DNA of 64,000 nucleotides from assembly GCA_024699855.1 (NCBI GenBank), contig JAMPIQ010000003.1:1116001-1180000 (forward strand), read 5' to 3'. The DNA comes from Aphelenchoides besseyi (taxonomy: Eukaryota > Nematoda > Chromadorea > Rhabditida > Aphelenchoididae). The notes beneath the pieces were generated by a model. The model was given only the letters and a program-made list of their open reading frames with translations, made no database searches and was not told the DNA's origin. Position 1 is the stretch's first letter; each line of letters begins with the position of its first letter. A program made the translations under genes and the position numbers. Shown here in pieces: positions 24,079-33,581 of the stretch.

Positions 24079-24421
24079 CAAGGAGTGCTTGTCATCGATC
24101 CCCGCTGTAATTTGATGTCGATGGTATCAATCGACGCGTCTCGATGAGCTGAGCATTACTGTATAACTCATTTGTGCCCAATCGCAGAACTGGCCAAGTT
24201 ATTGGCCAAAAACCAAAAATGAAAAAATCGCTAAAATCGTAGTATCGATCATTCTGATTATCGTGGTGAAGTCCTTTTCTTTTTATCGTGCCTTATTACG
24301 GAGATATTGGCCGTTTCATTTGGCCTCAAATTTTTTTGAGTTATGGTCCGGTCGTTTTCAATTGAAAGTGTGAGCAGCGGTGGCCGAGTGGTTAAGAAGC
24401 AGTGTAAGTAAGGGAGCAAGG
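24079..24421 (+). repeat. Left inverted arm of copy 1
   Basis: 343 bp, the reverse complement of 25005-25347. It contains the 23-base tRNA-like segment at 24374-24396, beginning GCAGCGGTGGCCGAGTGG, which matches the 5' part and A box of tRNA-Ser/Leu genes. Confidence 0.9.
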
Positions 24422-24574
24422 CGGTGTAAAGGGAGGAAATGTTGTTGTGCAAGCTAACAAGATTTTTGCGTTTACTTTTTTTCATTTACAACAAAATTTC
24501 ACCGATGGAGAGTTGTTACCACGGTCCTTCGTGCTTCACAATCGAAACTCTCATTTTCGACACATTCGACAAAA

Positions 24575-24838
24575 ATGATCGACGCAAATGTGGTTGTTCG
24601 ACTTTTGGTTGAGAAGTTTCAAACTCCATTTGATGTATCGACTCGCAATGCTAATCGTATGGAACGTCGACTTGCAAGTTTGATCGAGACAGTTGCTGGC
24701 GTCATTTCTTTGCCGACTATCACGTACATTGGTAACTATTTTTTTATAAATACACTTAATTCACTTGACATAAATATTAAAACAATTAATTTTAAAGAAT
24801 TAAACAAATTTCCTTTACTTTTTGTTGATGAAAAGTGA
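24575..24838 (+). CDS. Exon-like open frame inside the inverted-repeat element
   Basis: ATG 24575 opens a frame of ordinary composition (start MIDANVVVRLLVEKFQ) that runs about 53 codons to a GTAACT donor-like site at about 24732. Beyond that the frame becomes AT-rich and Lys/Asn/Ile-rich, as in an intron, and stops at 24838. The preceding sequence resembles a 5' leader. This pattern suggests a first exon with the start of its intron, captured from a cellular gene. No family is recognised and no matching gene lies in the window. It may be untranslated. Confidence 0.3.
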   Translation: MIDANVVVRLLVEKFQTPFDVSTRNANRMERRLASLIETVAGVISLPTITYIGNYFFINTLNSLDINIKTINFKELNKFPLLFVDEK

Positions 24839-25004
24839 AGTTTCAATTCTGAACTTTTTGCACGTACTCCCCCCTGTGAAACTCGAATTTCCCTTGTTTC
24901 AAACCCTTGATTTTCAAGGGAAATTTTTGATTGAAACGAATTTCTGTTGTCAGATTTTTGAACAGAAACCGAGTTTGTAAAAACCAAACAAAAGATAATA
25001 GCGA

Positions 25005-25347
25005 CCTTGCTCCCTTACTTACACTGCTTCTTAACCACTCGGCCACCGCTGCTCACACTTTCAATTGAAAACGACCGGACCATAACTCAAAAAAATTTGA
25101 GGCCAAATGAAACGGCCAATATCTCCGTAATAAGGCACGATAAAAAGAAAAGGACTTCACCACGATAATCAGAATGATCGATACTACGATTTTAGCGATT
25201 TTTTCATTTTTGGTTTTTGGCCAATAACTTGGCCAGTTCTGCGATTGGGCACAAATGAGTTATACAGTAATGCTCAGCTCATCGAGACGCGTCGATTGAT
25301 ACCATCGACATCAAATTACAGCGGGGATCGATGACAAGCACTCCTTG
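25005..25347 (-). repeat. Right inverted arm of copy 1
   Basis: 343 bp, the reverse complement of the left arm. The tRNA-like segment recurs in inverted orientation near 25030-25052. Transcription across both arms would give a hairpin with a stem of over 340 bp, a natural source of double-stranded RNA. Confidence 0.9.
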
Positions 25348-26760
25348 TAAGTCGTAGTCAGAAACCGAAAAACACTCAAAGATGTCTCGGCACTTACACG
25401 ACCAATAGCCAACAAGTAAGACCACCGAATCCTGAGGGCAGTCCTCCGAGGGCCGGCAAAAAGCACGTGGCGAACAGCTCATCCGCATCGAATCCCGCCA
25501 ACCTACAACCGTATTGCGCTGCAGGTAAGTATGTGGACAAGAGTAATTGATAGCATTTCAAATGTTCGGTACTCCGAAATAATCCGAGCGATCAAAGAAA
25601 CTATGGAAGCGGCAGAAGAGCAAACTGAACATCTCCCACGAGTCAGCCACCGAACGAAGCAGTTACTGGCCGCAAGAATGACGCAAAAAACGGACGAAGT
25701 GGACCGATCGGGAAAGTAACTTTCGCAGCTCTTGCAAAAGCCGCTCGAAGCTCACTGGAAGAAACCTACGAGCGCACCGAATCGCCGTGCTGCAACGAGC
25801 CATCGAAACAAATCACTTGCGCAAGGGGCGACAGGAACTCACGTACAAGCGACGGCAAATCACGCAAATTCGACTACAAGACGGTTCCATCACCACAACC
25901 TCAACAGACACGTTTCATGGAGTCACACGATACTACAACGAACTCTGTCGCTCAAACTCAGGCGCTTTCTCGTCAGCGGCGAGTGGGCCGTTTGAACGTC
26001 CGGCTACGGCTGATAAGTTGCGCAAACCGTGCGATCGAATACGTGGCAACACGTCGCCAGCAGTTGATGGAATCCCGTCGCGAGTGGTCAAATAATATCT
26101 CCCGCCAGCAGCCGAACAAGTTGCCGAGATGATCAACAAGTTCTTCGAAACCAACAACTTCCCACCGGAATTTGCTCACGCTGCGACAATCCTTCTCTTC
26201 AAGAAAGGAGACGCGCTTGACCTCTCCAATTACCGACCAATCTCTTCGTTAAGCACAATATACAAAAGTGGTCACTCGGTCATCACCGAACGAGTGGAGA
26301 GCGCAGTTGCGAACATCTGCCGGTGGAGCAAGCAGGTTTTCGAAAAACGTTCTCGACCATCAATCACATACCGTAAACCTGCTGATAGAAAAGTGCCGAG
26401 AATGGAGACGCCCATTTCACATTCTCTTCATAGACTTCACGAAGGCTTTCGACACTGAGTTTTAACGCAATATGAACGACGCTCAATCATTTCGGAGTAG
26501 ATCGCTGCGCGACGAGAATGATCCAGCAAATTTATGGCGCCGGAAGCTCATCGGTTGCCATCGGGAACTCAATCGCACCGTTCGACGCGCAAAAAGTTCG
26601 ATTCCACGCGGCGAGAAAACGTCGGTCATTTGGACGCCCGCCAAGGAGACAGTCTATCGCCGCTCCTGTTCGCTATCACTTTACAACTGGCACTTGATTG
26701 TATCCCGTGGGCGGACAAGCTGTCGAACAACAGTGGTCCGCTTACAAGGCCAGCTCCAGC

Positions 26761-27264
26761 AATGGATGAACATGTGAATGAGTACAAATGCCGATGTGAG
26801 ATTGTATATAACTGCTCTTCAAATAAAGTTGTACATTGTTTATTGGTTTCAAGTGGAATTACAAAGAACTAAAATGTCAATGAGTTTAAGAGTTGAAAAG
26901 CTTCTTCAGTTGTTGGGCAGACTCAGAACTTCGCAAAGTGGATTTTTCCAAAATTTCTTTACTTTTGATTCTTTACGACTGAACAATATATTCGGTTATA
27001 AGGCAGAGAGGTCGTGATTGAAATTGAGCATGGTCAGCAACAAGCAGTGAAACCAGAAGTGACTATACGAAGATGTCAGCTTGAGAGTTTTCTTCTAAAG
27101 AAGAGCACGAATGTTTGAATTTAAGACGCTAATCAGCTCAATTCACATAACACGAATAAATGAATGTCAGTAGTTTATTGGTCAGATTATCTCAAATATC
27201 GTCTTCTTCTTAATTGGCGTAGCAATTTTCTTCTTGTCTCCGAAACTACAAAGCATGTTAGCCA
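26761..27264. other. Intergenic, nothing supported
   Basis: AT-rich spacer between the retrotransposon remnant and the 3' end of the minus-strand kinase gene. AATAAA at 27155-27160 is on the plus strand and is not linked to a gene. Confidence 0.4.
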
Positions 27265-28271
27265 TCACTTAATGAAAACATACCCGCCTGTTAGTTCCCA
27301 ATCAAGCTTCTTTTTGTATTCATCAAGCGACTTCAAACACGAACGCCAAAGTAAGTGGATGTGATCGTAGTCGGGAGTGTCGTCCCATTTCAATTGGCTT
27401 ACGTAGTACCAGCTTTTAAGAAAAGGATCGGGCATACCAGCAGTCAGGTCGGTTACCTTAGTTTCTTTTTTCATCTTGTAAATTTGATCGCAATCATCGA
27501 GTGATTTCCACGGCAGTTTTCCCTTGTGCATTTCGACCATAGCATAGAGCCAACTTTCAATGTCATCTGCCGGTCCACTTTCCTTTCTCTCGTGCATTCG
27601 TATCGATGCATACCGGTAGGTGCAACGTATTACTGTTTGCTTTCGAGGTGGACGTTTCTGGCCGTTGAATAACACAAATCGACGGCACATTCCTGGGATG
27701 CAAAGTCTGCCGGGTAGTGGGAAGAAAACAAACCAAAATCGACGATGTACACATTCTGTGGATCTTTTCTGCCCACACACGAATTACCGGTCTTCATATC
27801 ACGATCTGAAACTCGAATTCAGTGGTAATCAAGAAAAAGAACTTGCGAATGTATCCTACTTCGTGCAAGTACTGCAAACCGCAGAGAATTTGTTGGGACA
27901 CGCGAATTGTGGTGCGCAAACTGAAACGCTTGTTGGATTGTTCGAGTTGCACATCCCAGAGCGAGGGACCCAGCAGTGACATCACAATGTACGGACGTTT
28001 CTGTTCAGTTTTTCCAGAAGCATAAATCAGTGGAATGTGAGGCTGAAGAAACCGTCTGATGAATATATGCGACTTCAAACTTTACTTTTCCTCTCAGTAA
28101 AATCAACATCTTCTGTTTGATGACCATGCGACAGGGATCAGTGTCTGTGAGTTTGCGGAATCGATTTTCCATTTTGATGGCCACCATGTGCTGCTCTTTC
28201 CCGCATGTTTTTTGACCAGCGAATACTTGACCGAAACCTCCTTGGCCTAAATAGAAATCGTTTATGTTCAT
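27265..28271 (-). CDS. TTBK/CK1-like protein kinase, possibly frameshifted
   Basis: Exons: 28271-28086, 28055-27847, 27805-27734 and 27692-27265. Catalytic residues are intact: glycine loop LGQGGFGQVF, lysine in MVAIKMEN, YIHRDMKTGN and VDFG. LPW and a terminal LDWE place it in the TTBK/CK1 group. The exon 2/3 intron must be GC-AG (ATTC/gcaagt...ttcag) to restore HRD. Exon 1 ends in phase 0 at AAAA/gtaaag, but exon 2 needs two preceding bases, and the implied intron is only 30 bp. So the exon 1/2 join breaks the frame: a lesion, a sequence error, or an unseen exon. Splice-acceptor-like sequence (gattctttgcag) lies upstream of ATG 28271. Substrate unknown. Confidence 0.75.
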
Positions 28272-28445
28272 TTCTGTGAACTCCCCTAACGTCGAATAAC
28301 TAGGTAACGTCTGCAAAGAATCGTGTTCGTCGAAGTCAAGTCGTCGATCTTGTTCATGAGCCCCGTTAGTATGACCGTCCAGAAGAGCGAATGGGAAAAG
28401 AATGAGAACTCAAATCATTTTCCAGTCATTCTTCAATTCGTTTTC

Positions 28446-29436
28446 ATGATCTGTCCGTCTACTTCTCGATTCTTTCTGACGCGTTTAGGTTGTCGATCTT
28501 TCTCATCGGCAATCGTCGATCGACCGGATCGGAAGTTTGTTTGCGACTTTGAGGTCCATCACATCGGACGTCATGTTCGAGTTGAAATAGCAACAGAGTC
28601 CGATCGACAACGTTTGGTCGATTTTCTGTCCAAAGTCGCGGCTGAACGTGAACCGGCTTGTCGTTCCACCGGTCAGTTTGTTTACGCGGTATTTGAATTC
28701 GATTTCCAGGAACATCAGCGAATGAAATTCGTCCGTTTGTTGAGCGAATTGTCGATCGTGGGCTCAACGGTCAGTACACTTTGATGGCTTTTGATCGTGA
28801 AACCGAAGAGCTGATTGGTGCTTCTACGGCCACTCGTTTGAAGATACAACGCGATCGTATGGTTTCGGCACGTGTGTTGCCGGATTACAAAGAAGGTAGG
28901 AAAAAGGTTAATGACATTTCATTTGTTTTAGTTATCGACAGTTTGGCCGATTGGATTCCATCACGTCGTGCTCGTCGAGTGGTGGGTCCAGCCTACGATT
29001 GTGTTGAGATCGTGAACAACTTTCTGCCCACCGATGTGAACGAAGTGCTTCGTCTGGACTTGTCGGCAGTACGCGGCGATTTTGTTGGGTACAAGAACAC
29101 AATTTCAATCACAACTCTGTGGTTTTAGCGGCAGTTTGGTTCGCAAATTGTTGTACGAACAACTGAAAATGGGACTCAAAGATGGATTGATTTGGGCAGA
29201 CGGACAAACCACAGCCCGTGCAACTCAACATGTAGCAAAACGAGTGAGTTAATTGCACGAAAATTGCAACCACTAGGATTCAGATGGGATTCCGTCCAGT
29301 CTTTGCCAAATCGTACGACAAACTCTACGACGGCCACGAGCGAATTCATCCGCGAATTCCGTTACTCGGCGGTTCAACTCAACTGACACTTTTCGTTGGG
29401 CGTACGGACGAGATTGTTGCCGACGCGAAGATGTGA
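28446..29436 (+). CDS. GNAT-type N-acyltransferase
   Basis: About 278 residues in five exons: 28446-28671, 28710-28895, 28932-29088, 29129-29243 and 29284-29436; the introns are 36-40 bp and all phases agree. The fold follows the GNAT order, close to arylalkylamine N-acetyltransferases: a central strand YTLMAFDRETEELIGAS, the acyl-CoA loop region near GDFVGGSLVRKLLYEQL, a GLKDGLIWADGQTT strand, and the hallmark helix-strand HVAKRMGFRPVF followed by SYDKLYDG. The loop lacks the textbook Q/RxxGxG/A spacing, so activity is not certain. The start is uncertain: ATG 28446 is the last in-frame ATG before the conserved part. It is divergent from the kinase gene, with only about 175 bp between start codons. 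Confidence 0.65.
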
Positions 29437-29607
29437 TTTGAACTCCTTGAGAATAAACTGTCGAGTTGAACTTTTGATTGGAGAGCTTTTTGTCGAGTTC
29501 ATACAAAGTTGTGTTCAAAACAGTTCTTTCCAGAAATTTTGCGCTGATCAGTGGAGAATTGATGTCGTCGAAAAGGTGGATTCTTGAGACGTGGAAAAAA
29601 AGACAAA

Positions 29608-29679
29608 TGCCTTGTAACGGAATCGAACCGTTGACCTTCTGTTTACTAGACAGACGCTCTGCCCCTGAGCCAACAAGGC
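29608..29679 (-). tRNA. tRNA-Thr (AGT)
   Basis: 72 bases. The acceptor stem GCCTTGT/ACAAGGC is fully paired with discriminator A. D-arm sequence TGGCTCAGGGGCAGAGC, anticodon arm TCTGT-CTAGTAA-ACAGA giving anticodon AGT, and T-arm with box B GGTTCGATTCC. No intron. A normal nuclear tRNA gene. Confidence 0.95.
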
Positions 29680-30446
29680 TTGTGATCTAACGCCCGCTTA
29701 ACCGATCGATTAAGCACTAGTGAATAGAGGCAGAGCTATCAAGTGATTCTACGGTCAACTTTTATGTGCAATGGATTAAAGGGCATTTGGAGGTGATGAT
29801 TTGAAGAAGAAATCAAAGCGAAGATGTTGCCAACGTCACTTAGATTTAGTATCTAAAAATAAATTTGAAGGTTATGATTTACTCTATTGGAATGGCAAGA
29901 AACAATTATCGCAATTAACTCACTTGTCAACCACAACTTAATCGAACATTTACCGGTTGAGTGTGATGGTTTAAATTGAAAAGTATAATCGATGGTCTTC
30001 ACAGTTCGCTTAGTTGACGCAAAGAATTCCGAGGAATTGGTTGTGAATTTTAGAGATTCCAACTCATCTGTTTGTTGTTTCACACAAAATGAGCGTTGAG
30101 GGTAATGTTCTGTTGAGCACCAAACATAAGCACGTCAAATATTGTAAGCGTTCAATTGCTACAATTAAGTGTACCCTTCGATAAAATTGATGGCACAACC
30201 AACACAAATTCATTTTTCAACCCAATTAACATCTTAAGTGCTGTAAAAGCACGAATTTGACTCCTTGTTACAGGATTAGGTAAAAACAAGGATTGGAGAT
30301 GAAGTGGGTGGTTGAGTGAGCATTCATGCACTCAAAAACAAATCACCAGACTTAGTTTTGAGAGAGGTAGAGGGTTCCAGCCAAGAATTTAAATTCAGGA
30401 TGTGAATATCCGTTGAAAGCGTAAAAGTGGAAAACCAAAAGTTTAC
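29680..30446. other. Intergenic between two tRNA genes
   Basis: AT-rich, no supported coding sequence. The short open frame at 29853-30083 (-) has no support. Confidence 0.5.
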
Positions 30447-30528
30447 TGATGAGAGTGGGATTCGAACCCACGCCCCCGAAGAGACTGGTGCCTTAAACCA
30501 GCGCCTTAGACCACTCGGCCATCTCACC
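30447..30528 (-). tRNA. tRNA-Leu (TAA)
   Basis: 82 bases, type II tRNA with a long variable arm (TCTCTTCGGGGG region). The acceptor stem GGTGAGA/TCTCATC pairs with one G-U; box A is TGGCCGAGTGG and box B GGTTCGAATCC. The anticodon stem CTGG/CCAG encloses the loop with TAA. No intron. Confidence 0.95.
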
Positions 30529-31284
30529 GTTGTGTGAGATAGTTTGTCTATCGCTTTTGAAGGGCACACACACGACCGTCTGCGAGCAATCGGCGTGTCG
30601 CCCAACTTCGCTCTTTGTGCTCCGGAACGATACCTTTTTGGTGATTGATTGATTTATGCTACTTGATGTTTGAATACGCTAAAGCAATTGATATGATGAC
30701 AATATTCCTTTAGAAGTCATCGAGTTTAACAACCTTCTTTTCGACCTCCATTTTTTCTTTTGACTGAGATTTTGATTCTCAGGAAAGATGATTTGATGCT
30801 TAGCGGTCATTTTGGTTTGCTCGGATAAGCGAGTAATCGAATCAACGTCAATGAACACCTTTTTTATGCCATAGAAACGGTCCTGACTTGCAAACAGAAT
30901 CGATCATTCGAGGAAGTCTTGTTGCAAGGAAATGCTTTAATGCCATTTTTAATATGAATTTCAGTGCAAACAACGGGTATAACAAAACCATATCAATAGT
31001 TTCTTTGTGCCAGTTCGTCAGATGGCTACAGAAACAGTCGATTCTTCAGAAATGTGCTGAAGTTTAATTTGCCGAGACAAACGGAGTGAGCGTGTTTTTA
31101 AATGGTCTGAATACACGATTCAAATGAAGAACCGAACAACCAGTAATTTGAGATTCCACAACTTTCCGTCACAGAAACTTTAAAACACAAACTCAAAGTC
31201 CTGTGACTCGTACTTTCAGAGACGATCTTTCTCATATCGAAACTTGTCACTTTTTTACGAGACTGTTTATTCCAATGGCAACGA
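30529..31284. other. Intergenic, nothing supported
   Basis: AT-rich region between tRNA-Leu and the Lys-rich protein gene. No exon signals recognised. Confidence 0.5.
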
Positions 31285-32073
31285 TTATTCGGAACGTTGA
31301 GTATCCTACAAATAAGAAGACTTTGGGATTGTTGTAGACTCACTTGACGCAAATCGTCAATGTTGTCATTTGTGTCGTCGTCGTCATTTGGACGATTCGA
31401 AAGCGACCGTTGAGTTCGATCCATTCCGAGTTCTTTTGGTTGGGGTATTGGAAGTCCCTCATCGTCGTCATCAGCTGTTTGCGACTTTACGCCCTTCGCG
31501 CCCTCCTGTTTAGTGCTCTTCACTGACTTTTTGCTGATCTTTGCGATCAACGAACGCTGCTTTTTGGCCTGTGGTTTTGCTACCGGAACAGTCACCGAAG
31601 GAATCTGGGTTTTGTCCGTGTCTGCAACAGAAAGTTCAATCGATTGTTAATCCGACGATCAACCTACTCGCCAACTTCAAACTCATCGTTTTGGAATGTT
31701 CGACAAACTTCTTGTTCACTTCCGCGCTTCCGATTGCCGGCTTCAACGTTTTTGATTTCGATTCGTCAATTGACTTTTCCAGTTGACTCTTCGGCTTCTT
31801 GTTCTCATTGACCGCAATGTTTTGGTTCGCATTTTCCGGCACCTTAGCTTTCGGGTCGACAGGAATGACGAGACTTGACGGTTGAGTTTGTTGAGTTCGA
31901 ATTTCCGGCTGTTGAGCAACGGGACTTATCAGCGGGTTGGCCACCGGTGGAACGGCCATTTCAGTGTTCGCAGCTCTACGTTTCTTCGTTTTCTTCGTCT
32001 TTTTTGGCTTTTTCGGCTTTTTCGGAGTCGATGGCGATTGAGCGAGTGGTGATTTGCGTTGCTGCAAAGGCAT
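31285..32073 (-). CDS. Lys-rich, low-complexity protein
   Basis: About 234 residues in three exons: 32073-31668, 31621-31344 and 31305-31285. Not recognised. The N-terminus is extremely basic (KKPKKPKKTKKTKKRR), like a nuclear or nucleolar targeting tract. The centre is Gln/Pro/Asn-rich, followed by Lys/Ser stretches (KKQRSLIAKISKKSVK), and the C-terminus has two acidic runs (DDDDEG, DDDDTNDNIDD). The whole protein is predicted disordered. The final exon of seven codons is inferred from a good GTGAGT donor and TTGTAG acceptor; without that splice the frame would run on to 31098. The gene lies next to, and upstream is nearly abutted by, the second inverted-repeat element. Confidence 0.65.
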
Positions 32074-32308
32074 TGGAAGTTGGATAATTGCCGAAAAACT
32101 CAGACTTTTTGTTTTTTGCAGTCAATCAAGACTGCTGGGCCGAAAACAACGAGAATCAAAATCTGAAGTCCAACAACGACGATCATTTTGTCCGATTTTG
32201 AGTGATTTCTGTGAAAAACGAACAAATGAAAATGTGCGCATGAAACCCAAATTGAGGTCTTCAAATCACAAATTTGCATTTTTTGCCAATCGACTTGTTC
32301 GGAACTCA

Positions 32309-33177
32309 CAAGGAGAAGTCCTGAGTGATCCCCGCCAGTTTTGGCTGAATTATATATCAGTCTACGCGCAATTTTACGCTGATTTTCCATATCATGCTCA
32401 TTTTTGCCCAGTAGCAGAATTGGCCGAGTTATTGGCCAAAAACCGAAAACACTGAAATCGCTAAAATCCTAATATAGATTATGCTGATTATCGTAGTCAA
32501 GTCCGTTTATTTTTATCTCACTTCATTATGGAGATCTTGGTCGTTTGATGTGGCCAAAATTCACTCAGGGTTATGGTCCGCTAATCTCCCCTCGGAAGTG
32601 TGAGCTGCAGTAGTCGAGTGAGCAAGTGATGGGCTTGCGAACTCTTTTGGAGGTTGCAGGTTCAATTCTCTCTGCTGTCGAATACAAGTTGCTGTCTTGT
32701 GTCCACAAAGCAAAAAGGAAAAAGAGTGAATAGTAGGTGACTACGAGGGATTTAATCGACTTTTTCACTTTTTGGAGTCTCTTTGATAGAACGCAGCACT
32801 TGAAAGTGACGATCGAAGAAATCGAGCTCGCAACCTCCAAAAGAGTTCGCAAGCCCATCACTTGCTCACTCGACTACTGCAGCTCACACTTCCGAGGGGA
32901 GATTAGCGGACCATAACCCTGAGTGAATTTTGGCCACATCAAACGACCAAGATCTCCATAATGAAGTGAGATAAAAATAAACGGACTTGACTACGATAAT
33001 CAGCATAATCTATATTAGGATTTTAGCGATTTCAGTGTTTTCGGTTTTTGGCCAATAACTCGGCCAATTCTGCTACTGGGCAAAAATGACTTATACAGTA
33101 ATGCTCAACTCATCGAGACGCGCCGATTGATACCAACGACGTCAAATTACAGCGGAGCCGATGACAAGCACTCCTTG
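32309..33177. mobile_element. Long-inverted-repeat element, copy 2
   Basis: Related to 24079-25347. Left arm 32309-32657 and right arm 32830-33177 are inverted repeats around a 172 bp centre. From about 32398 inward they are nearly identical; the outer 90 bp of the left arm has diverged from the right arm. The ends share CAAGGAG/CTCCTTG with copy 1, as do internal blocks (TTGGCCAAAAACC, ATTATCGTxGTxAAGTCC). A 3 bp TCA direct repeat flanks it, but symmetry makes this uncertain. There is no transposase. The arms carry a tRNA-Ser-like segment where copy 1 has its own. Confidence 0.75.
32607..32678 (+). other. tRNA-Ser-like segment in the copy 2 arm
   Basis: 72 bases. 5' GCAGTAG can pair with 3' CTGCTGT over seven positions (with G-U pairs). 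An A-box-like AGTCGAGTGAGCAAG and a B-box-like GGTTCAATTCT sit at tRNA spacing. The T stem is broken and the B box has two changes, so it is not a working tRNA. It straddles the inner end of the left arm. Confidence 0.6.
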
Positions 33178-33581
33178 TCAGTTCAACGTGCAATTTAAAT
33201 TGATGCTGAACATAATCAGATCATCGATCACCTTTTAATTCATCGTCTTCTGCTAATGATGGAAGCAAATCGGATAAAAGTTCCGATCAGAAACTTTAAA
33301 GGCTTTGCTTGAACAGTAAGGTACTACAATCTGTCTACTGAAAAATGGTCACTAGTATTGAAATATGTTTGCCATAAACACGTGCGTTCTGTGGCTTGAT
33401 AATTAGATAAACTCAAGGCCACAATACAAAAGATAAACTGACATCTTCAACGGAGAAACTACTAGACTTATAATTATCAGTTTAATTGGTTTTTGAAGCT
33501 TGTTCTATGGAGCATGCTCTTAATCTCATCAATTAAACGGTATGTTCCAGCAAGATACTCCACAAAAAACGTTCGTTTATT
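33178..33581. other. Intergenic, nothing supported
   Basis: AT-rich spacer with no coding or RNA gene signal, between the inverted-repeat element and the 3' end of the DUF1647 gene. Confidence 0.5.

Larger units (their letters stand above)
24079..25347. mobile_element. Long-inverted-repeat (foldback-type) element, copy 1
   Basis: About 1.27 kb inserted in the decayed retrotransposon. Two arms of 343 bp (24079-24421 and 25005-25347) appear identical as inverted repeats wherever compared, around a 583 bp centre. The ends read CAAGGAGTGCTTG...CAAGCACTCCTTG; the symmetry continues outward a few bases (GACTTA...TAAGTC). A TA duplication is possible, but the symmetric flank makes this ambiguous. 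No transposase is present, so it is non-autonomous. The centre contains an exon-like open frame. The inner part of each arm starts with tRNA-Ser/Leu-like sequence. A related element lies at 32309-33177. Near-identical arms suggest recent insertion or gene conversion. Confidence 0.85.
23360..26760 (+). mobile_element. Decayed non-LTR (RTE-like) retrotransposon, split by another element
   Basis: The endonuclease region begins near 23439 (KPIKVCTWNVRSI) and continues to about 24076, with RVTQIYAP, SDWNAK and the RKWTW...HKID motif. It is then interrupted by the 24079-25347 element and resumes at 25354 with a linker and DHRILRA. Reverse-transcriptase remains follow in several frames: RGNTSPAVDGI, NYRPISS, FIDFTKAFDT and GDSLSPLLFAI, ending near 26760. 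The YADD catalytic core and the C-terminal region are missing, and there are many frameshifts and stops. The line-up with the complete element at 52541-55729 shows the same domain order, but protein similarity is only moderate, so this is an older or different subfamily. Boundaries are approximate. Confidence 0.85.

Noticed and set aside
24168..24240. Possible CRISPR-like or palindromic repeat (TTGGCC...GGCCAA)
   Set aside because: A short imperfect palindrome inside the transposon arm, not a repeated array.
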